A stretch of DNA of 19,907 bases from JANNHK01 sp034408875 (GTDB lineage Bacteria; Actinomycetota; Acidimicrobiia; IMCC26256; PALSA-610): assembly GCA_034408875.1 (NCBI GenBank), contig JAWXCJ010000246.1:1-19907 (forward strand), written 5' to 3'. The stretch's first letter is position 1; every line of letters begins with the position of its first letter. The notes beneath the pieces were generated by a model, which was not told the origin of the DNA, made no database searches, and worked only from the letters and a program-made list of their open reading frames with translations. Position numbers and translations under genes: made by a program. This document shows positions 7,019 to 13,846 of the stretch, piece by piece.

Positions 7019-7986
7019 TGGAGCTCGTCACCAAGAAGAAGCTGGTTCTCGTGGCCGGGCGTGGCCACACCGAGCTGTCCGAAGAGGTGGCCCAGCATCT
7101 GAAGGTTCCGCTCGCCGACATCGTGCTCTCGAGTTTCGCGAACGGCGAGATCTACTGCCGGTACGGCGAGAACATCCGCGGTGCCGACTTGTTCGTGTTC
7201 CAGTCGCACTGCGACCCGGTGAACGACCGGCTGATGGAACAACTCATCATGATCGACGCGGCGAAGCGCGCGTCGGCGAAGCGCATCACGGCAGTTGTGC
7301 CGTTCTACGGATACGCGCGCCAAGACCGTAAGGCCGAAGGCCGCGAACCGATCAGTGCGCGCCTGGTCGCCGACTTGCTCACCGCGGCCGGCGCCGACCG
7401 CGTTGTCACCGTCGACCTGCACACCGGACAGATCCAAGGGTTCTTCAACTTCCCCGTCGACCACCTCACCGCGGTGCCGGTGCTCGCCGAGTATCTCCGT
7501 ACCGTGATCGACAACAAGGCGGTGATGGTCGCTCCCGACGCCGGTGGCGGCAAGCTCGCGCGGCGGTTCGCCGACCGGCTCGGCGCCGACATCGCGTTCA
7601 TCGACAAGCGCCGGCCGAAGGGCACGCACAACGTCGCCGTCGCGACCGAAGTGGTGGGCGACGTCGATGGGTGCACGTGCGTGATCGTCGACGACATGAT
7701 CGACACCGCGAGCACGGTCGTCAGTGCTGCTGAGCTGCTGATGGATCGCGGCGCTTCCGACGTTTACATCACCGCGACCCACGGCCTGCTCTCGGGCCCG
7801 GCCGTGGACCGGCTGAAGAACGCACCGATCCGGGAGGTGATCGTGACCGACACCGTCCCGATTGCGTCCGAGAAGCGCTTCGACGGGCTCCGGGTCCTCT
7901 CGATTGCGCCCCTGGTGGCCGATGCCATCGACGCTGTATTCGAAGACGCCTCGATCAGCGAGCTCTTCGGCGGCGACAACGTCTAA
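7018..7986 (+). CDS. prs: Ribose-phosphate pyrophosphokinase (PRPP synthase)
   Basis: The enzyme transfers pyrophosphate from ATP to ribose-5-phosphate to give PRPP, used for purines, pyrimidines, His, Trp and NAD. The 322-residue protein carries FANGEIYCRYGENIRG, VVPFYGYARQDRK (ATP-binding/flexible loop), VDLHTGQIQGFFNFPVDHL, the Asp-rich ribose-phosphate site VIVDDMIDTAST (from about residue 220), and ATHGLLSGPA. The PRPP loop usually ends TGGT; here it is TAST, a common variation. ATG at 7018 overlaps the glmU stop by one base. The last bases form the start of a hairpin at 7985. Confidence 0.97.
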   Translation: MELVTKKKLVLVAGRGHTELSEEVAQHLKVPLADIVLSSFANGEIYCRYGENIRGADLFVFQSHCDPVNDRLMEQLIMIDAAKRASAKRITAVVPFYGYARQDRKAEGREPISARLVADLLTAAGADRVVTVDLHTGQIQGFFNFPVDHLTAVPVLAEYLRTVIDNKAVMVAPDAGGGKLARRFADRLGADIAFIDKRRPKGTHNVAVATEVVGDVDGCTCVIVDDMIDTASTVVSAAELLMDRGASDVYITATHGLLSGPAVDRLKNAPIREVIVTDTVPIASEKRFDGLRVLSIAPLVADAIDAVFEDASISELFGGDNV

Positions 7987-8005
7987 CCGGTAGTCTCTAC
8001 CGGTT
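7985..8005 (+). promoter_or_regulatory. 9-bp perfect hairpin overlapping the prs stop, with a -10-like hexamer
   Basis: AACCGGTAG-TCT-CTACCGGTT begins inside the prs TAA codon. It lacks a following U-run. TAGTCT (7991-7996) within it fits TANNNT and would start transcription about 30 nt before rplY, which has a GAGGA ribosome site. The element could be a weak terminator, or a promoter embedded in an operator. Confidence 0.5.
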
Positions 8006-8034
8006 CCTGACACCTGCTGAGGACTCGACGCGCC

Positions 8035-8691
8035 ATGGCCGACAACACGCTGATCGCCGAACCCCGTACCGAACGAGGATCGCGGCCCGCGGGACGCCTG
8101 CGCCGCTCGGGCAAGGTGCCCGCCATCGTCTACGGCATGGGCGGCGAGTCCGACGCAATCGCCGTGCTCGAACACGATCTGCAGCACATCCTCACGAGCG
8201 AGACGGGTTCCAACTCGCTCATCACGTTGCGCATGGAAAGCGGCGAACAACTTGCTCTCGCCCGCCAGATTCACCGGCACCCGGTGAAGGGCACGATCGT
8301 CCACGTCGACTTCATCCGCATCAGCGCCGACGTCGCCGTGAGCGCCGAAATCACAATGAACCTCGAAGGCGACCCCGAAGGCGTCAAGCGCGGCGGCCAC
8401 CTCGAGCAGATGATCTTCCAGATCAGCATCGAGGCCAAGCCGGGCGACCTGCCGCCGTCGATGTCGTACGACGTTTCCGCGATGGAGATCGGCGACCAGA
8501 TCCACATCAGCGACATCACCCCGCCGCCGGGCGTGACCATCACGAACGACCCCGAAGAACTCGTCGCGCAACTGGCTGCACCGCGTGTCGCCGAAGTCGA
8601 GGAAGGCGCGGCGGCCGAGGGCGAAGCGGCCGAAGGCGAAGCGGCGGCCGAGGGTGGCGCGCCTGCGGGCGAAAGCTCGTCCGAGTCGTAG
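8035..8691 (+). CDS. rplY: 50S ribosomal protein L25 / general stress protein Ctc
   Basis: This is the 218-residue two-domain (CTC) form. The N-terminal L25 domain, which binds 5S rRNA, has EPRTERGSRPAGRLRRSGKV, PAIVYGMG and the segment LALARQIHRHPVKGTIVHVD. The C-terminal TL5/CTC domain has VPI-type strands (KPGDLPPSMSYDVSAMEIGD, then ITPPPGVTITNDPEELVAQL). The protein ends in an acidic low-complexity tail of AAEGE repeats. A GAGGA ribosome site lies 11 nt before the ATG. The next gene, pth, follows after 18 bp. The order prs-rplY-pth is the ancestral arrangement also present in bacilli (prs-ctc-spoVC). Confidence 0.95.
   Translation: MADNTLIAEPRTERGSRPAGRLRRSGKVPAIVYGMGGESDAIAVLEHDLQHILTSETGSNSLITLRMESGEQLALARQIHRHPVKGTIVHVDFIRISADVAVSAEITMNLEGDPEGVKRGGHLEQMIFQISIEAKPGDLPPSMSYDVSAMEIGDQIHISDITPPPGVTITNDPEELVAQLAAPRVAEVEEGAAAEGEAAEGEAAAEGGAPAGESSSES
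8611..8640. repeat. 15-bp tandem repeat in the rplY tail
   Basis: Two units of GCGGCCGARGGCGAA differ by one base, followed by a decayed third, encoding AAEGE-AAEGE-AAAEGG. It is low-complexity coding sequence. Confidence 0.75.
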
Positions 8692-8709
8692 GAGCGCACC
8701 ATCACCGAC

Positions 8710-9279
8710 GTGTTGGTGGTCGGACTCGGAAACCCCGGCGACGAGTACGCGCGCACGCGCCACAACGTCGGCGCCGAAGTAATCGAGATCCTGGCGCGCC
8801 GACATGGGGCCAAGTTGAAGAAGGCGAAGCGCGAACGGGCGCTGGCCGACGAGGTGCGCATCGGCGCAAAGCGCGTCGCCCTCGCGATCCCGTTGACGTA
8901 CATGAACGAGTCGGGCCAGGCGATCGGCGCGCTCGCGCGTCGCTACGACGTCGAACCCGATCAGATCGTCGTCGTGCACGACGAGTTGGATCTGGAGCCG
9001 GCGGTACTGAAGGTCAAGGTCGGGGGCGGGCTCGCCGGGCACAACGGACTGCGCTCGATCAAGCAGCACCTGAAGACCGACGAGTTCCTCCGCGTCCGCA
9101 TCGGCGTCGGAAAACCCGTCTCGAAAGAACGCGGCGCCGACCACGTGCTCAATCGGTTCGGTAAGCGCGAGCGGTTGGAGATCGAGGTCACCCTCGAACT
9201 CGCCGCCGACGCCGTCGAGACGATCGCCACCGACGGAATTGACGCGGCGATGAACCGTTACAACACACGACCCGCGTGA
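8710..9279 (+). CDS. pth: Peptidyl-tRNA hydrolase
   Basis: Pth recycles peptidyl-tRNA released from stalled ribosomes. From GTG 8710 the protein has 189 residues. It has LVVGLGNPGDEYARTRHNVG (catalytic His), LTYMNESGQAI (substrate-positioning Asn), IVVVHDELDLEPAVLKVK (catalytic-dyad Asp) and GGLAGHNGLRSIKQHLKTDE. Length and motifs are standard. The start is uncertain: a good GGAG site (8691-8694) stands 6 nt before an in-frame ATC at 8701, which would give M-T-D-V-LVVGLG. The GTG is 15 nt from that site. The gene follows rplY closely and is probably co-transcribed. Its stop is 6 nt before the palindrome at 9286. Confidence 0.95.
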   Translation: MLVVGLGNPGDEYARTRHNVGAEVIEILARRHGAKLKKAKRERALADEVRIGAKRVALAIPLTYMNESGQAIGALARRYDVEPDQIVVVHDELDLEPAVLKVKVGGGLAGHNGLRSIKQHLKTDEFLRVRIGVGKPVSKERGADHVLNRFGKRERLEIEVTLELAADAVETIATDGIDAAMNRYNTRPA

Positions 9280-9285
9280 ACGATT

Positions 9286-9332
9286 GTGTTTGAAGCCAAC
9301 TGGCCCCTCAGGGGCCACGTGGCTTCAAACAC
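9286..9332. repeat. Palindrome copy A, left border of the nuclease-like cassette
   Basis: The 23-nt arms around a single C pair at 21 positions. The outer block is GTGTTTGAAGC and its complement; the inner block is TGGCCCCT and its complement. Two mismatches fall in a 4-nt block between them. The same 45-nt design recurs at 10350. It starts 6 nt after the pth stop, so it may also end transcription of pth, but no U-run follows. Confidence 0.9.
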
Positions 9333-9351
9333 GGTTGTCTCATCCCGCTCG

Positions 9352-9393
9352 TAGAGTCCGCGGCACCTTCCCCATCGCACGACGAAGGGGAAG
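9352..9393 (+). promoter_or_regulatory. Promoter and ribosome-site hairpin of the AbiEi/DUF559 gene
   Basis: TAGAGT (9352-9357) is a plausible -10, with transcription starting near 9364. Directly after it, CTTCCCC (9367-9373) can pair with GGGGAAG (9387-9393), which overlaps the Shine-Dalgarno AAGGGGA before the GTG at 9396. Translation would be blocked while the hairpin is closed. Confidence 0.5.
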
Positions 9394-9395
9394 CG

Positions 9396-10349
9396 GTGCT
9401 GGAGAAACTCATCGACGGCGCAGCGGCGCCACAGCTTGGGCTGATCACGTACGCGCAACTGGATGCACTCGGGTGCAGTCGCAAGACCATCCGCACGATG
9501 GTCGCGACGCGGCGCTTGGTGGAGATACGACACCACGTGTACGTCGTGGCCGGTGCGCCCCGGACCCACGACCAGACGATCATGGCGGCCGTTCTCGCGG
9601 CCGGTAAGGCGGCGTACGGGTCCCACGAAACGGCGGCTGCGGTGCTCGGGCTCCCACTGCCCGGTCCTGCGTTGCTCGAAGTGACGACGCTTCTCGCGCG
9701 GTGTCCATCGTTGCCCGGTGTATGTGTGCACCGCAGCGGGCGCCTCGACGAAGACGACGTCGTGACGGTGCGGGGCATACCGGTTACGAATGCGGCTCGA
9801 ACCATCGTCGAACTCTCGTCGCGCCTTTCTGTTCACGAACTTGGTCGGATGACCGACAGTGCGGTGCGGCAGGGTCTCACGACCCTCGCTGCAATCTCCG
9901 AAACCTCACACATCCTCGGAAAGGCTCCGGGTCGGAGTGTCAAGAAGGTGCGGCAGATGCTGGCCCGACGGATCGAGGGTGGGGAAGCGCGTGAGAGCGA
10001 CCTCGAGGATTTCGTCTTCGATGCGCTGCGTCGGTTCGCGATTCCGTTGCCCGTGCCGCAGTTCCGAGTGGTGCTCAACGGCAAGCAGCGGCGCATCGAC
10101 TTCTGTTACGTGGACGAGATGCTGGCGCTGGAACCGATGGGGTTCAACTTCCATGGGCTGCGGGCGCGGTTTGACGACGACGCGATGCGGGGGAACGAGC
10201 TTGTGCTCGCCGGGTACAAGGTGCTGGTGTTCACGTCTGCCTTCACCGACTGGATGATTGCGGACCAAGTTGCTCGGGGGCTGGGGCTTCCGTCGCCGGC
10301 CCGCACCAAACGAGGCGTCATGTTCTTGGAATGGCTTGCCCTACGCTGA
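9396..10349 (+). CDS. AbiEi-type antitoxin-domain / DUF559 (Vsr-like nuclease fold) protein
   Basis: The protein has 317 residues. Residues 1-55 form a winged helix of the AbiEi antitoxin N-terminal type (GLITYAQLDALGCSRKTIRT, then GVY-like HHVYVV). The middle has the usual AYGSHETAAAVLGLP and GIPVTNAARTIVELS motifs. The C-terminal 90 residues are DUF559, a PD-(D/E)xK/Vsr-like fold: RRIDFCYVDEMLALEPMGFN, then GNELVLAGYKVLVFT. D235 and E246 are kept, but the Asp of the usual E-x-D-G is M248, so nuclease activity is doubtful. No AbiEii-type toxin gene is adjacent. Rare codons (ATA, TCT, CTT) and lower GC suggest transfer. The GTG start has an AAGGGGA site 5 nt upstream. The molecular function of these lone genes is not established. 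Confidence 0.82.
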   Translation: MLEKLIDGAAAPQLGLITYAQLDALGCSRKTIRTMVATRRLVEIRHHVYVVAGAPRTHDQTIMAAVLAAGKAAYGSHETAAAVLGLPLPGPALLEVTTLLARCPSLPGVCVHRSGRLDEDDVVTVRGIPVTNAARTIVELSSRLSVHELGRMTDSAVRQGLTTLAAISETSHILGKAPGRSVKKVRQMLARRIEGGEARESDLEDFVFDALRRFAIPLPVPQFRVVLNGKQRRIDFCYVDEMLALEPMGFNFHGLRARFDDDAMRGNELVLAGYKVLVFTSAFTDWMIADQVARGLGLPSPARTKRGVMFLEWLALR

Positions 10350-10394
10350 TGTTTGAAGCGCAGTGGCCCCTGAGGGGCCACTTAGCTTCAAACA
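10350..10394. repeat. Palindrome copy B, right border of the nuclease-like cassette
   Basis: The 22-nt arms around a single G pair at 20 positions. They share TGTTTGAAGC, TGGCCCCT, AGGGGCCA and GCTTCAAACA with copy A at identical spacing. The 4-nt inner blocks (GCAG/CTTA here, CAAC/CGTG in A) differ. It begins immediately after the stop codon of the AbiEi/DUF559 gene, so it could serve as its terminator, although no U-run follows. Confidence 0.9.
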
Positions 10395-10406
10395 CAAAGT
10401 CACACG

Positions 10407-10432
10407 ACCCCGGGTGAAGCGTCTCCCGGGGT
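10407..10432 (+). promoter_or_regulatory. Hairpin in the mfd leader
   Basis: ACCCCGGG and CCCGGGGT are perfect 8-bp arms around a 10-nt loop, ending 15 nt before the mfd ATG. It might be a terminator for the cassette gene together with palindrome B, or an operator. No ribosome site or TANNNT-N7 layout is found for mfd. Confidence 0.4.
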
Positions 10433-10447
10433 TCACACGCGCACCTT

Positions 10448-13400
10448 ATGGCTGAATCGTTGCCTCTTTCGGGGCTTACATCGCTGCTTGCCGACGACCC
10501 GGCGGTCGTGGCGGCTACTTCTGGGCAGGGCCACCCGGTGGCTGTGCCCGAACCGGCGCGCGCCCTGTTCGCGGCGACGCTGGCGGGGGCGACGGCGCGG
10601 CGGCCGATTCTCGTCGCGGTCCCTACGGGGGCCGAGGCCGACCGCATTGCGGGCGACCTGCGTGAGTACCTCGGGGCTGACGCGGTCGAATTGTTTCCCG
10701 CGTGGGAGACGTTGCCGTTCGAACGGGTGTCGCCCGCGACGGAAACGATGGGGCGGCGGCTGCGGGTCATGTGGCGGCTACGCGCCGGTGGCGACGCGCT
10801 GCCTGCGGTCGTGGTCGCGCCCGTGCGCGCACTGGTGCAGCGGCTCGGCCCGCACGTCGAGGACGTCGAACCAATCCTGATTGCGCCGAAGCAGCAGGTC
10901 GATCGCGACCAGCTGGTCGAACGGCTCGTCGCGGCGGGGTACCGCCGTGAGTATCAGGTCGAAGCGCGCGGCGAGGTCGCGGTGCGGGGCTCGATCGTCG
11001 ACGTGTACCCGGGTACCGCGGACCACCCGGTTCGTGTCGACCTGTGGGGCGACGAAGTCGACCGGCTCTCCGAGTTCTCGGTCGCGGACCAACGTTCGCA
11101 TCGCGACATCGCGAACGTCGCGATCTTCCCCGTGCGCGAACTCCTTCCCACCCCTGAGGTGCGCGCCCGCGCCGCCGCGCTGCTCCAGTCGACGCCGTGG
11201 GGCCGCGAGCAGTGGGAGCGGCTTGCCGAGGGGCAGACGTTCGACGGGATGGAGTCGTGGCTCCCGTGGCTGACCGAGGACGAGCACCTGCTCTCGGACC
11301 TTCTTCCGCCGAGCGCGCTCGTCGCGCTCGTCGAGCCCCGGCGGCTGCGCGACCGGGCCAACGACCTGCTCGAAGAGGAACAGAACCTCGCGGGTGTGCT
11401 CGCGATCACCTGGGGTGCGCCGGCCGACGACACACTGCCGCGGCTGTCGCTTCCGTTCGAACGGGTGATGGAACGCACGAAGGCGGGTACCGCGCTCGTC
11501 CTTTCCGTTCCCGACAGTCCGGACACCCCCGCGCTCGCGGCGACCGCATTCGACCCCGTCGTCGGCGACATCGACGGGCTCGCGGCGCGCCTCAACGGTC
11601 TGCGCAAGGAGGGGTTCAAGGTTCTGGTCGCGGCCGAAGGCACCGGGTCGAAGCAACGGATCGAAGAACTGCTGGGCGAAGCGGGCGCGCCGGTCGAGGT
11701 CGTCGTCGCGCCGCTCGACCGCGGTGTCGTGCTCCCGACCGTCAAACTCGCACTCGTCGCCGAAGCCGACCTGACCGGTCGCCGGCGCGTGCATCGCCGC
11801 CCGCGCACGGCCCGCAAGGGCCAGGACTACTACGAAGGTCTCGCGCCCGACGACTACGTCGTGCACCGCGTGCACGGCATCGGCCGCTACTTCGGCATGG
11901 AGACGCGCGAGATGTTCGGCATCACGCGCGACCGCCTCGTTGTCGAGTTCAAGGGCGGCGACCGCGTCTATGTCGACTCCGAGGACATCGGGCTCATCCG
12001 CAAGTACACGGGTGGCGAGGCACCGAAGCTGTCGAAGATGGGCGGTGCCGACTGGGACAAGTCGCGCGCTCGCGTCCGCAAAGCGGTGCGCGACATCGCG
12101 GCCGAACTCGTGATCCTCTACCGCAGGCGGCTCGCCACGCCCGGGCACGCGTTCGAAGCCGACACGCCGTTCCAGGTGCAGATCGAAGAGTCGTTTCCCT
12201 ACGAGGAGACGCCCGACCAGCTCAAGGCCATCGAGGAGACGAAGGCCGACATGGAACGGGCGATCCCCATGGACCGCCTCATCTGCGGCGACGTCGGGTA
12301 CGGCAAGACCGAAGTCGCGCTGCGGGCCGCCGCGAAAGCCGTGTTCGCCGGCCGGCAGGTCGCGGTGCTCGTTCCGACCACGCTGCTCGCGAGTCAGCAC
12401 GGCCAGACGTTTCGTGAACGCTTCGCGAACTATCCGGTGCGGGTCGAGGTCCTGTCGCGGTTCTTGTCGGCGAAGGAGCAGAGCGAGGTCGTTACCGAAA
12501 TCGAGAGCGGCAAGGTCGATATCGTCATCGGTACGCACCGACTGCTCTCCGACGACATCCGGTTCAGGCGCCTCGGCCTCCTGGTCGTCGACGAGGAACA
12601 GCGGTTCGGCGTGCAGCACAAGGAGCGCATGAAACACATGCGCACCAACATCGACGTGCTGACGCTCAGCGCGACACCGATCCCGCGCACGCTCGAGATG
12701 TCCCTCACCGGTATCCGCGACCTGTCGCTCGTGCAGACCCCGCCCGAGGACCGCCAGCCGATCCTCACCTACGTCAACGAGTACGACGCCCGTGCCGTTT
12801 CCGAGGCGATCCGCCGTGAACTGCTGCGCGAAGGTCAGGTGCTGTTCGTCCACAACCGGGTCAAGGACATCCAGCACGTCGCGGCCGATGTCCGCGAACT
12901 CGTTCCCGACGCGCGTGTCGCGGTCGCGCACGGGCAGATGGACGAGTCGCAGCTCGAACGCGTCGTCACCGAGTTCTGGGAACGTGAGCACGACGTGCTC
13001 GTGTGCACGACCATCGTCGAGAGCGGTCTCGACATGCCGACGGTGAACACCTTGGTTGTCGACCGGGCCGACATGCTCGGGCTCGCGCAGCTCTACCAGC
13101 TCCGCGGGCGAGTGGGACGGCGCGGCCAGCGTGCGTACGCGTACTTGCTGTACCCGCCGAACCGCGCGCTGTCCGAGCAGGCGTACGAACGGCTGAAGAC
13201 GATCGGCGAGTTCACCGAACTCGGATCGGGTTTCAAGATCGCGATGCGCGACCTCGAGATCCGCGGTGCCGGCAACCTGCTCGGCGCCGAGCAGTCGGGC
13301 CACATCGCCGCCGTCGGCTTCGATCTCTACATGGAGATGGTCACCGAAGCGGTCGGCGAGTTGACCGGCCAATTGCCGGAGCCGCCCGCCGAGGTGCAGA

Positions 13401-13846
13401 TCGACCTGCCGATCACCGCCCACCTGCCGCGCGACTACATCGCCCGCGACGACGTGCGCATGGAGGCCTACCGCCGGCTCGCCGCCGTCGCGACCGAGAC
13501 CGACGTCGACGACGTCCGCCGCGAATGGGAGGACCGCTACGGCCCGCCGCCTCCTCCCGCGGGGGCGTTGCTCGACGTGGCCCGGCTCCGCGCCGAGTGC
13601 TTCCGCCTCGGCGTGCGCGCCGTTTCCGTGCAGAAGGGCGTCGCCCGGTTCGACGGTTGGCAGCTCCTCAAGTCGCAGGAGGCCCGCCTCAAGCGAGCCG
13701 TTGCCCGCGCCACGGTGCTGCCCGACGCGGTGGTCGTGCCCGTGAAGGGCGAGGGGCAAACGCTGGTTACCGGGATGCTCGCCCTGATCGCGGCGACCGC
13801 TCCGACCCCGGAAGCGGACGCAGCGCCAGTACCATCCGCCCCGTGA
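10448..13846 (+). CDS. mfd: Transcription-repair coupling factor
   Basis: Mfd is a DNA translocase that pushes stalled RNA polymerase off DNA lesions and recruits UvrA. The 1132-residue protein has all regions. The N-terminal UvrB-like part includes LFPAWETLPFERVSP, GSIVDVYPG and DLWGDEVDRL. The RNA-polymerase-interaction domain begins DYVVHRVHGIGRYFG at about 468. The helicase motor has Walker A GDVGYGKTEVALRAA (about 613), DEEQRFGVQHKERMK (about 713), LSATPIPRTLEMSLTGIRDLS, VESGLDMPTVNTLVVDRAD and QLRGRVGRRGQRAYAYLLYP. The C-terminal TRCF domain starts near LEIRGAGNLLGAEQSGHI. Length is normal. Start ATG 10448 lacks a Shine-Dalgarno sequence. The stop overlaps the next gene's GTG (GTGA). 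Confidence 0.97.
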   Translation: MAESLPLSGLTSLLADDPAVVAATSGQGHPVAVPEPARALFAATLAGATARRPILVAVPTGAEADRIAGDLREYLGADAVELFPAWETLPFERVSPATETMGRRLRVMWRLRAGGDALPAVVVAPVRALVQRLGPHVEDVEPILIAPKQQVDRDQLVERLVAAGYRREYQVEARGEVAVRGSIVDVYPGTADHPVRVDLWGDEVDRLSEFSVADQRSHRDIANVAIFPVRELLPTPEVRARAAALLQSTPWGREQWERLAEGQTFDGMESWLPWLTEDEHLLSDLLPPSALVALVEPRRLRDRANDLLEEEQNLAGVLAITWGAPADDTLPRLSLPFERVMERTKAGTALVLSVPDSPDTPALAATAFDPVVGDIDGLAARLNGLRKEGFKVLVAAEGTGSKQRIEELLGEAGAPVEVVVAPLDRGVVLPTVKLALVAEADLTGRRRVHRRPRTARKGQDYYEGLAPDDYVVHRVHGIGRYFGMETREMFGITRDRLVVEFKGGDRVYVDSEDIGLIRKYTGGEAPKLSKMGGADWDKSRARVRKAVRDIAAELVILYRRRLATPGHAFEADTPFQVQIEESFPYEETPDQLKAIEETKADMERAIPMDRLICGDVGYGKTEVALRAAAKAVFAGRQVAVLVPTTLLASQHGQTFRERFANYPVRVEVLSRFLSAKEQSEVVTEIESGKVDIVIGTHRLLSDDIRFRRLGLLVVDEEQRFGVQHKERMKHMRTNIDVLTLSATPIPRTLEMSLTGIRDLSLVQTPPEDRQPILTYVNEYDARAVSEAIRRELLREGQVLFVHNRVKDIQHVAADVRELVPDARVAVAHGQMDESQLERVVTEFWEREHDVLVCTTIVESGLDMPTVNTLVVDRADMLGLAQLYQLRGRVGRRGQRAYAYLLYPPNRALSEQAYERLKTIGEFTELGSGFKIAMRDLEIRGAGNLLGAEQSGHIAAVGFDLYMEMVTEAVGELTGQLPEPPAEVQIDLPITAHLPRDYIARDDVRMEAYRRLAAVATETDVDDVRREWEDRYGPPPPPAGALLDVARLRAECFRLGVRAVSVQKGVARFDGWQLLKSQEARLKRAVARATVLPDAVVVPVKGEGQTLVTGMLALIAATAPTPEADAAPVPSAP
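13830..13835 (+). promoter_or_regulatory. -10 element of the parvulin-like lipoprotein gene (leaderless layout)
   Basis: TACCAT, a 7-nt spacer CCGCCCC, then GTG at 13843. It lies within the last codons of mfd, so the lipoprotein gene could be transcribed independently as a leaderless message. Confidence 0.5.

Larger units (their letters stand above)
9286..10394. mobile_element. Candidate cassette: lone AbiEi/DUF559 gene bordered by two copies of one palindrome
   Basis: The two 45-nt palindromes have identical ends, identical inner blocks and identical geometry. Between them is one gene whose codon use differs from its neighbours. It splits pth from mfd, which are close neighbours in bacilli (spoVC-mfd). 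No transposase, integrase or target-site duplication is seen. The mobile nature is inferred from layout only. Confidence 0.45.

Noticed and set aside
6814..9318. 834-codon open frame on the minus strand across glmU, prs, rplY and pth
   Set aside because: It is antisense to four certain genes, low in complexity and rich in Arg, Asp, Val and His, as expected from GC-rich codons read backwards. It has no recognisable motif.
9396..10349. Complete AbiE type IV toxin-antitoxin system
   Set aside because: Only the antitoxin-type winged helix is present. The C-terminus is DUF559, and no nucleotidyltransferase (AbiEii) toxin frame is adjacent.
9286..10394. Integron attC sites
   Set aside because: The palindrome ends do not fit the GTTRRRY/RYYYAAC core, both arms lack the extrahelical-base pattern I would expect, and no integrase is in view.
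10778..13759. 993-codon open frame on the minus strand inside mfd
   Set aside because: It is an antisense shadow of a fully conserved gene; its composition is that of a reverse-read GC-rich frame.
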